DNA from: Bacillus sp. FJAT-27225 | Lineage (GTDB): Bacteria > Bacillota > Bacilli > Bacillales > Cytobacillaceae | Assembly: GCF_001685025.1 (NCBI RefSeq) | Contig: NZ_MAYU01000021.1 | Coordinates: 744,001 to 808,000, forward strand | Direction: 5' to 3' | DNA: 64,000 bases | In this document: one piece after another, positions 36,250 through 45,826 of the stretch | Layout of the letters: the number at the start of each line of letters is the position of its first letter | Numbering within the stretch: the first letter of the stretch is position 1 | The notes under the pieces: model-generated | What the model was told of the DNA's origin: nothing | The model's database searches: none | Seen by the model: the letters and a program-made list of their open reading frames with translations, nothing else | Translations under genes and position numbers: made by a program

Positions 36250-36600
36250 TCAACCTACCCAGTTTAGATAGTAGCCATTATAAGGATACACTGTTATCAG
36301 CTTTATTGAAAACAAATTAGTCATATCAACGATAAAAACCAAATCCTGACTTATTACTTTTGATGCCTGTTTTCCTTTATACTTTATTGGATTAATCTCT
36401 TGATTCAACAGTGCTTTTCGGCAGAATTGTTTAGCAGCCTTTTTATTAGCAAATGGCTTTATCCTTTCTTCCAGCCTTTCCATAAAATGATCTGTTAATT
36501 GGAATTCTGCACTCTCTGGAATACGGAATATATCCCGCCTGTTGAAATGCCTGTTCAGCCTTTCAACTCCTAATTCTAGCACGTTATTGTATTTTCCCAT
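36250..36600 (-). CDS. Hypothetical protein, possible toxin-like fold
   Basis: The protein has 116 residues, basic. QLTDHFMERLEERI (about residues 32-45) and the ending SIKLITVYPYNGYYLNWVG have the helix-plus-sheet and terminal strand look of small RelE/DUF4258-type proteins. No partner antitoxin gene is adjacent, so a toxin role is speculative. GGAGG lies ten bases before the ATG. It stands alone between the gene-poor stretch and the AIPR operon. Confidence 0.5.
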   Translation of the reverse strand: MGKYNNVLELGVERLNRHFNRRDIFRIPESAEFQLTDHFMERLEERIKPFANKKAAKQFCRKALLNQEINPIKYKGKQASKVISQDLVFIVDMTNLFSIKLITVYPYNGYYLNWVG

Positions 36601-36769
36601 TTTTAAAATTCCTCCATATCTTTCCTCCTTCCATATTCCATTTACTCCTTCTCACAAATAATTATAAGGTTTTTAATGGAAGTTTGTCTATATTCTGTCA
36701 AAAGGAATTTTAGACAATAAGCATGCGAATTCGACAATTTTTATCAAATAATTCTTTTCTCGATTTATA

Positions 36770-36815
36770 GAGAAAAAGCTAAGAACATCGCAATCTTTTT
36801 ACATTGTTCTTAGCT
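36770..36815 (-). terminator. Rho-independent terminator of the Mza-like operon
   Basis: AAGCTAAGAACA and TGTTCTTAGCTT form a perfect 12-bp stem followed on the minus strand by TTTTTCTC. It lies 15 bases past the AIPR stop codon. Confidence 0.8.
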
Positions 36816-36829
36816 TAAGTGTGATTTTT

Positions 36830-38881
36830 CTATTTAATTGTTTCTATTACTTCCCAGCCCTCTTTAAGGGCTTTTTGATATAGATTATAAAGAACTTTTG
36901 ATTGTTTTTCCGATGGCACTGGTATTTTACCTTCTGTAAATTTTCTCAAAATATCGATTTGAGTAGTAGATAGTGATCTAAAATTATTGTTGCTCATATA
37001 ATAGCCGAATAACTGAATCCACATTTCAAAATCGCTTTGAATAACAAACATTTGGATTTCAATACCATTGTCCAATTGCTTTTGTTTCTTTTCTGTTCTT
37101 TGCTCTACCTTAGCCTCTTCAGTAGTAATAACCATTTTATTTAAAGGTGTTAAATCGATCTCGATATCTCGGACCTCTTTCCAGCATTGCTCTTTTTTAC
37201 ACCACTGGGCTATATTTGCAGAGCCGGGAGGAGGGTTGGTAATATTCTCATAGACTTTTTCTGTAATTACCTTCATAACTTTTTCCAGCTCAAGTGGCAG
37301 TCGCCTCTGTTCATTCCATATTGGTCCAAAATCTAAATATAGTTTCCGTTTTTGAAGAGAATAAGAGAGCAATGAAATTGAATAAGCAACTGTTTGGGCT
37401 CTAAATGCATTTTCATACCATGGAGCTTTTGAAACAATCTTTTCCGTAGCACGGAATAAGATAACTCGGGAAACAGCATCCTTAAAATAGCTCTCGGTTA
37501 TTGCTAATTCATTTTTTTCTAGAGTATCTGTTACCGATTTCGCAAACTCCTCAAAACTGTATTGAGCTCCTTTGGAAACAATATGCGGTTTCTGATTCCA
37601 GGAATTCTCACTTTTCGCGAGGAATGTCTTATCAATAAGCTGTTCTTTCGGGTTTTCTAATTGGAATTGTTTTTTCTTAGCCGGTGTTAGATAGGCCTGT
37701 TCATTTAAATATTCCCCGCGTACCCTTTCATAGAACCAGTGAGTCCGTTTTTGAGCTCCTCCTTGAGCAGCTACCCAAATGCGTTTAGAATAATCTTTCA
37801 TTTCTTTATGGAAAGGACTATTAGAAAAGAAATCAGATTTATTGACCTTATTTTGTGTGTTAGCATACTCAGATACACTGGAAACAAACTCACTTTTCTT
37901 TTCGATGTTGTTTACAACGGATAACTTCATTTGAACAGATACTTTGGAAACATCTAGTTTACCAGTCTTTTTGGCTGCATAAATTGCAGAAGTTGTTTGC
38001 CCGCCATTTACAATTTGAAAGTCTGTTATTTTTGTGATATATCCATTTCTGGTTTCAACGTTAGTGGCCGTTGCAGTAATACCATTATTATAGGCGAAAA
38101 ACATATCCGGCTTATATTGAATGGTATTTCGTATTCCCTTATTAACACCGCCTCTAAATTGCAAAAAAGTACGCACATTTTGCTCAAGTAGTTTTTGCCC
38201 GTATTCGTCATAAATTTTATATAATTCTTCTCCGTCTATAATTCCTAAATAGGATTTATATTCAGTCGATGTGTTGTTTACTTCTAAAAAGGGTATGTTA
38301 GTCTCAATGGTGTACGATCCTGAACTGTTTTGGGACTTGTAAAAACTAAATAGGTAATCTATATCGATAATTTTATGCTCGCAAGTAATACCTTCAATAG
38401 TTTCATTGGGAATATGCGATATATTTTTGGACATCTTCCCATCAGTTAAGATAAGCAAACGGAATTTATCAATCAATTTATTTTGAACGTGGCGATTAAT
38501 ATTAAACGCTAAAGAAAAGGCGTCTGAAGTTTCCTCTAAGTCATAATGAAGTCCTTTGATGCTTAACTCTGCAAATTTCTTTAAGCGATTAAACTTCGTA
38601 GATACCAGCTGCTTTGTTAAGGTTTCAATAGTATCTTCTTGAAAGAATTGAAAGTTAATTAAGGTAAATAATTTTCGACCTTCATCAAAATCATATCCAT
38701 AAACCTCGCAGCCTGTCTTAACAAATTCGGCCATTTCATAATTATGAGTTAAATCACCCATTTGCATTAAATCTTCGCATACTAACTCAAAAAAAGATTG
38801 CCCTTTCATTAATCCACGGCTTTCTGAATCCGAAAGTATAGATTGTAAAAAATCCTGATGGAACTCTTCTAGAGTTGCCAT
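36830..38881 (-). CDS. AIPR family abortive infection protein
   Basis: The 683-residue protein carries the AIPR (abortive phage resistance, PF10592-type) core: FAYNNGITATATNVE (about residues 255-269) and FQIVNGGQTTSAIYAAK (about 285-301), the two most conserved blocks. Such proteins occur at the end of MORC/Z1 gene clusters and give phage resistance in Gao and colleagues' Mza system. The enzymatic role is not settled. It starts 15 bases after the PD-(D/E)XK gene with GGAGGG before the ATG, and a strong terminator follows. Length is typical. Confidence 0.85.
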   Translation of the reverse strand: MATLEEFHQDFLQSILSDSESRGLMKGQSFFELVCEDLMQMGDLTHNYEMAEFVKTGCEVYGYDFDEGRKLFTLINFQFFQEDTIETLTKQLVSTKFNRLKKFAELSIKGLHYDLEETSDAFSLAFNINRHVQNKLIDKFRLLILTDGKMSKNISHIPNETIEGITCEHKIIDIDYLFSFYKSQNSSGSYTIETNIPFLEVNNTSTEYKSYLGIIDGEELYKIYDEYGQKLLEQNVRTFLQFRGGVNKGIRNTIQYKPDMFFAYNNGITATATNVETRNGYITKITDFQIVNGGQTTSAIYAAKKTGKLDVSKVSVQMKLSVVNNIEKKSEFVSSVSEYANTQNKVNKSDFFSNSPFHKEMKDYSKRIWVAAQGGAQKRTHWFYERVRGEYLNEQAYLTPAKKKQFQLENPKEQLIDKTFLAKSENSWNQKPHIVSKGAQYSFEEFAKSVTDTLEKNELAITESYFKDAVSRVILFRATEKIVSKAPWYENAFRAQTVAYSISLLSYSLQKRKLYLDFGPIWNEQRRLPLELEKVMKVITEKVYENITNPPPGSANIAQWCKKEQCWKEVRDIEIDLTPLNKMVITTEEAKVEQRTEKKQKQLDNGIEIQMFVIQSDFEMWIQLFGYYMSNNNFRSLSTTQIDILRKFTEGKIPVPSEKQSKVLYNLYQKALKEGWEVIETIK

Positions 38882-38896
38882 AACAATTCCCTCCGT

Positions 38897-39823
38897 TTAA
38901 ACCAAAATATCGGTTAAGTTCACTTTAAAATCTTGGCAGCCAGATAAATCAATTTTATAATTTACAGTTCTAATTAGCGGGGAAATATTTTCAGTAGAAA
39001 TTTTGGGAAACCCTTCCCTAACTTCATACCCACCAACTTCTTCCAGCTGGAAGCTTATCAGTGAATTCTTTTGTATTTCAGGAATATATCCGTACTGTTC
39101 CACCTTGTGGTTAAAATCGTTCAAGATTTCCTCTGTTTGAATTTGTTCTGTAATAGATTCTACTAATTCCTTTACCGTTTCCCCTGTTCCAGCTTCGTTC
39201 AAAGCACAGGCAAATAAGTATAATGGACTTTTATCTGAATTTAATTGTTCAATAGAGGATATCCATACTGATTTCCCTGATGTTATTCTATAAGACTTCA
39301 CTTCAATTGCTAATTTTCTTAAGAGAAAATCTTGTTTGTCCCCAAGTGCTCCTACCCAGCTCCGGATACCCTCATCCCACCCATATACAGGAATAATGTA
39401 ATCTCTTAATATGAGTAATTCACTAAATAAGCCCATCTGCTCCTCTTTGGACATCACTTTAAGTGATGTTCTTTGAAGAAGTTTCTGCCATCGTTCCAGC
39501 CTTTTCATAACTTTTCCAATAATATCTCTATCATTATCCCTAATAACAGAGATTAAATCATTGCATAAGACTAAGAACAGTTCCCAATCTTTCATTTCTT
39601 TTAGTATCAAAATTAACTGATTAGGTATAGAAGAGTTATCAAGTTTTATATCAATTCCTTTTAACCTGAAATTTCGTATAGAACGAGTAAAATCTTTATC
39701 GCACTGGATCATGAGGCCATACTGATTATTGGCATCAATAATCCAAAACACATCATATTTAATATTTTCTCGGACCCGTATCTTATTTAACCGATCTAAC
39801 CCCTGCCATGGATTATTCATCAT
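38897..39823 (-). CDS. PD-(D/E)XK motif protein, DUF4420 type
   Basis: The 308-residue protein has the predicted nuclease core LRKLAIEVKSYRIT (Glu-Val-Lys, about residue 185), preceded by SELLILRDYIIPVYGWDE, the usual helix and Asp-containing segment. WISSIEQLNSDKSPLYLFAC follows. I start at 39823, where ATGATG overlaps the end of the Z1 frame (GAT GAA TAA), a coupling typical of subunits of one complex; a longer reading from 39865 is possible. In Z1 systems this protein is the presumed DNA-cleaving subunit. Confidence 0.8.
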   Translation of the reverse strand: MMNNPWQGLDRLNKIRVRENIKYDVFWIIDANNQYGLMIQCDKDFTRSIRNFRLKGIDIKLDNSSIPNQLILILKEMKDWELFLVLCNDLISVIRDNDRDIIGKVMKRLERWQKLLQRTSLKVMSKEEQMGLFSELLILRDYIIPVYGWDEGIRSWVGALGDKQDFLLRKLAIEVKSYRITSGKSVWISSIEQLNSDKSPLYLFACALNEAGTGETVKELVESITEQIQTEEILNDFNHKVEQYGYIPEIQKNSLISFQLEEVGGYEVREGFPKISTENISPLIRTVNYKIDLSGCQDFKVNLTDILV

Positions 39824-42533
39824 ATCCACTATCTTCACCAACTTCGTCTTTAAATGCTTCTTCAAGCTGCCGTTTATAAACTGGATTAATTTTGACTTTA
39901 ATAGTATTTATTTTGGTATCTTTTAAGACTGGGAAACTAATTCCAAAGCCAACAGCGTTAACTTTCCTTCCTTCCTCATCTTTGAGTTCAAGGGCATGAA
40001 GCATGAGAAGTGGCTTTTTCAATTTCTTGCGCATTTCAAAAGAATTTAATTTTTTAAATTCCTTTGGCATAATAATGCTCTCCGGCTTCGCACGCGAAAG
40101 CTGTCTATTTATAACTTCAAAATAGCCTTGTTTTTGTTTAACTGTACGGAATTGACGTGTTACCTCAATATTATCTTCTTGGAAAGTTTCGTCACCTTTA
40201 CCGTTGAAAAGAACAACATCCCAGTTCTGTTTGCTGTTTATAATATATTCTTTAATAAATTCTATCGGCATTCTCGATCTTATACCTAATGGATCATGTA
40301 TATATAAACGATAATTCTCCACGAACTTTTGAATAATATTTTTATCTACATCTTTCCATACATGGCTTTTGTCGTGAAGATGTTTATAACCACCTAGTTT
40401 CAAGGTATTAACCGTTTCACGCAGAAGGACTTCATTTGCAGCTAAATCCTCCTTTTGGTTGCTTAGCCATCTAGTTTCTTTTATATGTCCGTCTAAATTC
40501 ATTTCCAAGTACATATCTTCCGTGTATTTAGATTTATTTCTAGCAGTTACTTGAAGGAGACTATCAGGATGCAGTTGCACAGCTAATCCAAAATCCTTCG
40601 GAGTTAAATTTTCCTGTCTCATTTCGTTTAACCTGCTTATTAAATCATTGGTAGCCTCAATAATAAACGCAAATTTATTAAATAAATCATCAGTCAAATA
40701 CACCCTGCAAATATCCTCATAACCTATCCTATAGCCAAACCAGCGGCCCATCTGCATTAAAGTATCATAATAAATTGTCGTTCTTAAAAAGTAACTTACA
40801 CTTAAGCCTTCAAGAGTAAAGCCCCTTGATAAACTTAACCCCCCAATAACGATTACATTTGACTGAATATCATCACGATATGCCAAAGGTGTTTTTGCTC
40901 TTTGATGTACATCACGAATCAGCACCAAGTCTATTACTTCACATATTTCTTTGAGAATAGCATCGAAATCTAATTCAATCCCATTTAATCTTATCTGGAA
41001 GGTTTCCCTCATCGCTTTTAAATGGAATGAGAACCGATATGGATCCTGCAGAGCACCGTATGCTTTTATATCCTTTTTAAGTTCGTCAAAATAATCCTCA
41101 ACTAGGTCTTTTACCTTCATGTGGACATTAGTAAACCTGGAAATGTGGATCAGCATACTGTTATGTTTTCTTTGATTCCGTAAATTCCTTATTGCAATAT
41201 TTATAATAAATAGACGAATTGCATCTTTTAAACTTTCGGGAAGCCGTTTTAAATCCGAATCATAATCCTTTTTATGCTTTATTACAAACGGTTCTTCATT
41301 TGGCAGGTATTGAACCTTTTCATCCAGTTCATATACAGCCTCTGTTTCAGGTATCTCAACTATAAACTTTTTATTGTCTTGACCAAAAATCTTTTCTGCA
41401 CCAAAATAATTGGAAGGCGCATCCAACGCATAAATAAAATCACGTGGAAATAAATCACTGCCGACTGTCTCATTTTTTGCCTCATGGTCTATGAAAATAT
41501 TTGCATAGGGTGTCGCCGTATAAGCAACATAGGCACTCTTTTTAAATTTCCTCAATAAAAGTCGGATTTTTCCATTAATTATTGTTGGATCTTCTTCATT
41601 CTTTGTATTGATGGATGCATAATCCGACTCATCATCTATTACTAGCATTGCTTTGTCAATTTCATTCTTATAATGCTTGTCAAGCCATTCCAATAAATTT
41701 GACAATGATTTCGGATGTTTTTTGATAACAACCAAAATAGGAAGCTGCATATTTTCAAAGTTGGTAGTACCGCTTGCTTTAGCTGTTTCAATTTTAAAAT
41801 CGTATTCAGCATTTGTAAGGCTGAACGGCATTTTTTCCCTCAAAAATCCAGGAAGCTTTCCAACACCTTGATAATTTGCTCCAACAAAGACTTCATCTAA
41901 ACGCTTTTGCGTCTGATCACGAAGGTTATTTAAACCACCAGCAATAACGACAATAAAACGATAACCAGCATCTGCAGCTTTACAAATTAAATGAGCATAG
42001 TTAGAAGTTTTTCCGGATTGGACATGACCTACTACCAAACCGTAAATTGCAAAGTCTTCTCCATCGGGGTCTGCCAAATTATTCATTACCGCATCGGTAT
42101 CTTCATCAGTTGTACTTAGAACATCTGGAGGCAAACTTTTCGCCATATAATTCATATAGTTCTTTGCATAATAATTATCTGATTCCAATTGTTTTTTGCT
42201 AGTCCACCAGGTTAAATCTCTAGTCCTTTGCTCTTCACCTGTTACAAGTATCCCCGTTTCAATACGGACTATAAAAGATTGCTCCAGCTCCCTTTGAAGG
42301 TATAGCCATGCCTCGTCAGATAATTGTTGTATATCACCGTCATTTTCTATTCCTAAAATGGTTTTAAGCAGAAAGGGAGGTGTCCCTTCAATTACTCTTT
42401 TCCATTGCTCGATTTGCTGCTGAATAGTTTCTTCTTTTAAAACGCTTTGTCCTGAAAGATTGTCTGCAATCTTATCTTTAAGATGATTATACATAACATT
42501 TTGCTTAGTTTCTCCTGCTATAGACATGCTCAA
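39813..42533 (-). CDS. Z1 domain ATPase/helicase-like protein
   Basis: The protein has 906 residues. GLVVGHVQSGKTSNYAHLIC (about residues 166-185) is the Z1 Walker A, LVIDDESDYASINT the Walker B, YTATPYANIF the motif III, and VIGGLSLSRGFTLEG plus QMGRWFGYR the C-terminal motor motifs unique to this family. It probably translocates on DNA or remodels a complex. Starts TTG with GGGGG six bases upstream inside the end of the MORC gene (29-base overlap). Second gene of four. A paralogue with the same motifs lies at 51664-54342. Confidence 0.88.
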   Translation of the reverse strand: MSMSIAGETKQNVMYNHLKDKIADNLSGQSVLKEETIQQQIEQWKRVIEGTPPFLLKTILGIENDGDIQQLSDEAWLYLQRELEQSFIVRIETGILVTGEEQRTRDLTWWTSKKQLESDNYYAKNYMNYMAKSLPPDVLSTTDEDTDAVMNNLADPDGEDFAIYGLVVGHVQSGKTSNYAHLICKAADAGYRFIVVIAGGLNNLRDQTQKRLDEVFVGANYQGVGKLPGFLREKMPFSLTNAEYDFKIETAKASGTTNFENMQLPILVVIKKHPKSLSNLLEWLDKHYKNEIDKAMLVIDDESDYASINTKNEEDPTIINGKIRLLLRKFKKSAYVAYTATPYANIFIDHEAKNETVGSDLFPRDFIYALDAPSNYFGAEKIFGQDNKKFIVEIPETEAVYELDEKVQYLPNEEPFVIKHKKDYDSDLKRLPESLKDAIRLFIINIAIRNLRNQRKHNSMLIHISRFTNVHMKVKDLVEDYFDELKKDIKAYGALQDPYRFSFHLKAMRETFQIRLNGIELDFDAILKEICEVIDLVLIRDVHQRAKTPLAYRDDIQSNVIVIGGLSLSRGFTLEGLSVSYFLRTTIYYDTLMQMGRWFGYRIGYEDICRVYLTDDLFNKFAFIIEATNDLISRLNEMRQENLTPKDFGLAVQLHPDSLLQVTARNKSKYTEDMYLEMNLDGHIKETRWLSNQKEDLAANEVLLRETVNTLKLGGYKHLHDKSHVWKDVDKNIIQKFVENYRLYIHDPLGIRSRMPIEFIKEYIINSKQNWDVVLFNGKGDETFQEDNIEVTRQFRTVKQKQGYFEVINRQLSRAKPESIIMPKEFKKLNSFEMRKKLKKPLLMLHALELKDEEGRKVNAVGFGISFPVLKDTKINTIKVKINPVYKRQLEEAFKDEVGEDSGYDE

Positions 42534-43941
42534 AATATTCCCCCTTATTTTTAAAGACCTCTGTCTTTAATAGCTCTTTTATAAAATCATCATTAATACT
42601 ACTCGATTTCCAAGTATCAATCAGAGCTTTTATTTCATCTTCATTGATTAATGATTCCTGTTTAACACTTAGAGGGTTTGTATTCAACTGTGCTACTATT
42701 GCATCTAACGGCAAGTACCCTTCCAATCCCATTAGAATCACATTTAAAGAATGCTGCTGTTCATCATTTAAAGAATTTATTAAGTTTCTAATAATCGGAT
42801 GATTGCGGTTTATAGTAAAGTTTATTTCATTTTTATCGGCGACCAGCTCCCAAAAACGAGTGGTACTCTTGTCTTCAATCTTTTTCCCTCTGCCTGTGAA
42901 TGGCCTAGATCCCTTTACAGTTACCTGCTGAATTATACGCCGTAAATCCCGTTTGATTTCACTTACTGGATTTGCAGTGGATTTCTTTATATCAATGCCC
43001 CAAGCAGAATCTTGGTTATTGGGTATATCAATTTTAATCCTTACAAGCTTATGAGCATCATTTGTTCTATGCATCCCCCACCATGTTCCATATATTAAAA
43101 GGCGGTGTGCACGGTATAAATAGAATCCTTGAGATTTGGTATAACCCTCTTTTGTTGCGTACTTTTCAAACTCCTGCTGTGACAATTTTGAATGGTGCGG
43201 TAATATAAAAGGCTGTACGATAATTTCTGAATCATAATATTTTATCTTCTCAGGTATTAATTGCTGCGTTGCAATATGCTTTGGATTGAACGGGTTAAAC
43301 GGTTCTAGCTTATGGCCATTAACTGAAATTTTTAATGCCTTTTTCCCCGGAACTACTCCTTCTAAAAAGCAGTGAAAAACTAAAGATAAATGACTGCTAA
43401 GAATATCGATTTTATTAGGTATATCTGATTCTTGAAAAGTATCAATCCCGCGCCATACAACTAGGGTTCCGCTTTCTTGTTCCATAAACTCGTCAAATAG
43501 AGGTATATCCTTATATAATTTAAGATCTGGAGTAATTAATAGCCATTCATTCTCTTTAGAAATATATTCAAGGTCCCACTGTTTAATGGAAATTACATCA
43601 TCTTTTTTTGATAAGACAGTCAAGTCCGTACATTGAGAAAATGAAGCAGTCTTTAAACCTAATCCAAAACGTCCTAAGTCCGATTCTTCTCTTTCTGAAT
43701 CTGGGTCCTTCGCTGATAAGCGCATCGCATCAATTAGTTCAGAATTCGTCATGCCGGTACCGTCATCTAATAAAGTAAAAACTGTTTTTGGATTTGGAAT
43801 ACAAGAGATTTGTATATTATTTGCCTTTGCTGTAATGCTATTATCCAAAACATCAGCAACCGCTACTTCAAATGTATAACCTATATCTCTTAAAGACTTA
43901 ATAAAATTTGATACTACTGGCTGTACAACCTCTGTTTTCAT
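42505..43941 (-). CDS. MORC/MutL-type GHKL ATPase
   Basis: The 478-residue protein has the GHKL Bergerat fold: VADVLDNSITAKA (N box), LLDDGTGM (G1) and GRFGLGLKTASFSQ (G2), then a transducer-like S5 region to about residue 330 (WGIDIKKSTA holds the catalytic Lys-like end). Iyer, Abhiman and Aravind linked such ATPases in restriction-modification neighbourhoods to eukaryotic MORC. First gene of the MORC-Z1-nuclease-AIPR operon. The promoter must lie within 43942-44184, divergent from the Vsr gene; I saw no convincing boxes. Confidence 0.87.
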   Translation of the reverse strand: MKTEVVQPVVSNFIKSLRDIGYTFEVAVADVLDNSITAKANNIQISCIPNPKTVFTLLDDGTGMTNSELIDAMRLSAKDPDSEREESDLGRFGLGLKTASFSQCTDLTVLSKKDDVISIKQWDLEYISKENEWLLITPDLKLYKDIPLFDEFMEQESGTLVVWRGIDTFQESDIPNKIDILSSHLSLVFHCFLEGVVPGKKALKISVNGHKLEPFNPFNPKHIATQQLIPEKIKYYDSEIIVQPFILPHHSKLSQQEFEKYATKEGYTKSQGFYLYRAHRLLIYGTWWGMHRTNDAHKLVRIKIDIPNNQDSAWGIDIKKSTANPVSEIKRDLRRIIQQVTVKGSRPFTGRGKKIEDKSTTRFWELVADKNEINFTINRNHPIIRNLINSLNDEQQHSLNVILMGLEGYLPLDAIVAQLNTNPLSVKQESLINEDEIKALIDTWKSSSINDDFIKELLKTEVFKNKGEYFEHVYSRRN

Positions 43942-44184
43942 TAATTCACCATCTTTATCGTATATATTCTAAGGCTGGGTAAAATTACCCTCTATCCTAT
44001 TCTATAATAAAAAAAGAATATTCGGTCGAAAATAATGATTTTCCATTATTTTTCCAAAAAAACACAGGGAAATAGAGTACTATATTAAGTTCAAAATAAC
44101 GGTGTATCTATAAATTCCCTTTAGAATGTTTTATTTTAAATAAATTGGGAAAAATATTATATAATCTCAAATAGGCTGGTTGAA

Positions 44185-44595
44185 ATGACAGATAATTTAA
44201 CAAAAGAACAAAGAAGAAAAAACATGCAAGCAATAAAATCAAAGTCAGCCTTGGAAAATAAAGTTTCAAAGGCACTTTGGTTACAAGGCTTTCGATTTAG
44301 AAAGAATGTAAAACTTTTTGGGAAACCAGACATCGCAATTAAAAAGTTCAAAATTGTAATTTTTATCGATTCATGTTTCTGGCATAATTGTCCACTTCAC
44401 GGAAATATCCCCAAGTCAAATCAAGAATATTGGATTGGAAAATTAGAAAGGAATAAAAGGCGAGACATTGAGGTCAATGAATATTATATAAAAAATAATT
44501 GGAACCTCTTACGAATATGGGAACATGAATTTAAAAATGATTTTGATTCTGCAATAGAAAAAATAGGTAGTTTTATTACTGAAAACAAAAAATAA
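44185..44595 (+). CDS. vsr: Very short patch repair endonuclease (Vsr)
   Basis: The 136-residue protein nicks 5' to the T of T:G mismatches that arise when 5-methylcytosine deaminates. KEQRRKNMQAIKSK is the family start, KPDIAIKKFKIVIFIDSCFW holds the catalytic Asp and strand, and NCPLH with LLRIWEHEF gives the zinc/His and Glu positions. All hallmark residues appear present. It normally partners a cytosine methyltransferase; the one here is at 48102-49205. It converges with the ResD-like gene onto a shared hairpin and is divergent from the MORC gene. Confidence 0.9.
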   Translation: MTDNLTKEQRRKNMQAIKSKSALENKVSKALWLQGFRFRKNVKLFGKPDIAIKKFKIVIFIDSCFWHNCPLHGNIPKSNQEYWIGKLERNKRRDIEVNEYYIKNNWNLLRIWEHEFKNDFDSAIEKIGSFITENKK

Positions 44596-44627
44596 GCGGT
44601 ACCCGCTATTAAATGGGGTACCGCTTA
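44593..44627. terminator. Bidirectional terminator
   Basis: TAAGCGGTACCC (44593-44604) and GGGTACCGCTTA (44616-44627) form a perfect 12-bp stem between the convergent vsr and ResD-like genes, with A/T-rich flanks on both sides. Confidence 0.8.
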
Positions 44628-44631
44628 TAAT

Positions 44632-45345
44632 TTATTCTTTAACTTCAAATTTGTATCCCACACCCCACACAGTAACTATCATTTGAGCAGCATGTTCAGA
44701 TACCGCATTCATTTTTTCTCGCAGCCTTTTTACATGTGTATCAACCGTACGAAGGTCTCCAAAAAATTCATAATGCCAGACTTCTTTTAGAAGCTGTTCT
44801 CTAGCAAAAACCTTATCAGGAGTTTTTGCTAAATAACTAAGCAATTCATATTCTTTAGGGGTAAGATTTACCTCTTTTCCTTCAGCCATAACTTTGTGTG
44901 CATCATTATCAATAGTCAGGTATTTATACTGAATAACATCTCTTGCTTCAACATCTGTTGTTAAATAACTTGTTTGTGATGATCTTCGAAGCATAGCTTT
45001 AACTCGCAATACTACTTCCCGAGGGCTGAATGGCTTAACAATATAGTCATCCGTACCCACTTCAAACCCCTGAACACGATTTATCTCTTCCCCTTTAGCA
45101 GTCAGCATAATAACCGGAGTTGATTTTTTCTCCCTTAATTCCCGGCAAACTTCAATACCGTCTTTACCCGGCATCATTAAATCCAGAAGAATAAGATCAA
45201 AATTATTATTTAATGCTTTATTGAGAGCTTCAATTCCATCCTCGGCTTCTTCAATTATATACTCCTCACGCTCAAGGTACATTTTTAGCAATCTACGAAT
45301 TCTCTCTTCATCATCAACCACTAAAATTTTCGGTTTAGTTTCCAA
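44632..45345 (-). CDS. OmpR-family response regulator, ResD-like, without kinase gene
   Basis: The 237-residue protein has a receiver domain with phospho-acceptor Asp in LILLDLMMPGKDGIEVC (about residue 55), Lys in YIVKPFSPREVVLRVKAMLR, and a winged-helix output domain ending TVWGVGYKFEV. It is very similar to B. subtilis ResD over the whole length (for example KTPDKV..EQLLKEVW and EFFGDLRTVDTHVKRLREK). ResD controls respiration genes and pairs with ResE, but no ResE is here; the neighbours are vsr and a restriction operon. TTG start with GGGG upstream. It may be an acquired paralogue answering to the chromosomal ResE. Confidence 0.85.
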   Translation of the reverse strand: METKPKILVVDDEERIRRLLKMYLEREEYIIEEAEDGIEALNKALNNNFDLILLDLMMPGKDGIEVCRELREKKSTPVIMLTAKGEEINRVQGFEVGTDDYIVKPFSPREVVLRVKAMLRRSSQTSYLTTDVEARDVIQYKYLTIDNDAHKVMAEGKEVNLTPKEYELLSYLAKTPDKVFAREQLLKEVWHYEFFGDLRTVDTHVKRLREKMNAVSEHAAQMIVTVWGVGYKFEVKE

Positions 45346-45513
45346 AGTTCATTCCCCACTTATTACCATTTTAACAGTGAATAGACATCTGATATTTTAA
45401 ACATAACAAAAAGATGTGAAAAATTAAATAAATATTTAAAATAAAATCTTATAACTGAAAGCATTTCCATACTAATATACATTTTATCTTCTTCACCTTA
45501 CAAAAAATGAATT

Positions 45514-45532
45514 AGTTTACTTTTAGTAAACT
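45514..45532 (+). promoter_or_regulatory. Operator-like palindrome upstream of controller gene
   Basis: AGTTTACT (45514-45521) and AGTAAACT (45525-45532) are perfect inverted 8-mers with a 3-base centre, 54 bases upstream of the XRE controller start. The position and size match C-boxes bound by restriction-modification controller proteins. Confidence 0.6.
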
Positions 45533-45586
45533 TATGACTAATACTCGTATTTCTAATGGTAATATATAGCAACAAGGAGGCCTACT

Positions 45587-45823
45587 ATGATTGAGTTCCT
45601 AGGGGATAGAATACAAAATGCAAGAGAATTAAGAAACTTAAGCGCTAAAGAAGCCTCTAAGCTTTGTAATGTATCCAAAAGCAGCTGGTCATTATATGAA
45701 AGCAATAAAAGAACACCGTCTCTTGATGTTTTAAAACATATCGCCAAAAAACTTAATGTATCTGCCGATTATTTACTCGGTTTATCTGATGATATAGACC
45801 TTAAACAACGTATAAAGGAGTAA
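45587..45823 (+). CDS. XRE-type controller protein of the restriction-modification unit
   Basis: The 78-residue protein is a single helix-turn-helix: RIQNARELRNLSAKEASKLC, then SSWSLYESNKRTPSLDVLKH. The size and order (three bases before the nuclease gene, whose ribosome site overlaps its stop region) are those of controller (C) proteins that delay restriction until methylation is established. AAGGAGG lies six bases before the ATG. The palindrome at 45514-45532 is its likely operator. A general repressor is the alternative. Confidence 0.75.
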   Translation: MIEFLGDRIQNARELRNLSAKEASKLCNVSKSSWSLYESNKRTPSLDVLKHIAKKLNVSADYLLGLSDDIDLKQRIKE

Positions 45824-45826
45824 TAA

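Noticed and set aside
36250-36600. Toxin-antitoxin pair
   Set aside because: The 116-residue protein has a vaguely RelE/DUF4258-like pattern but no adjacent small partner gene, so a pair is not supported.
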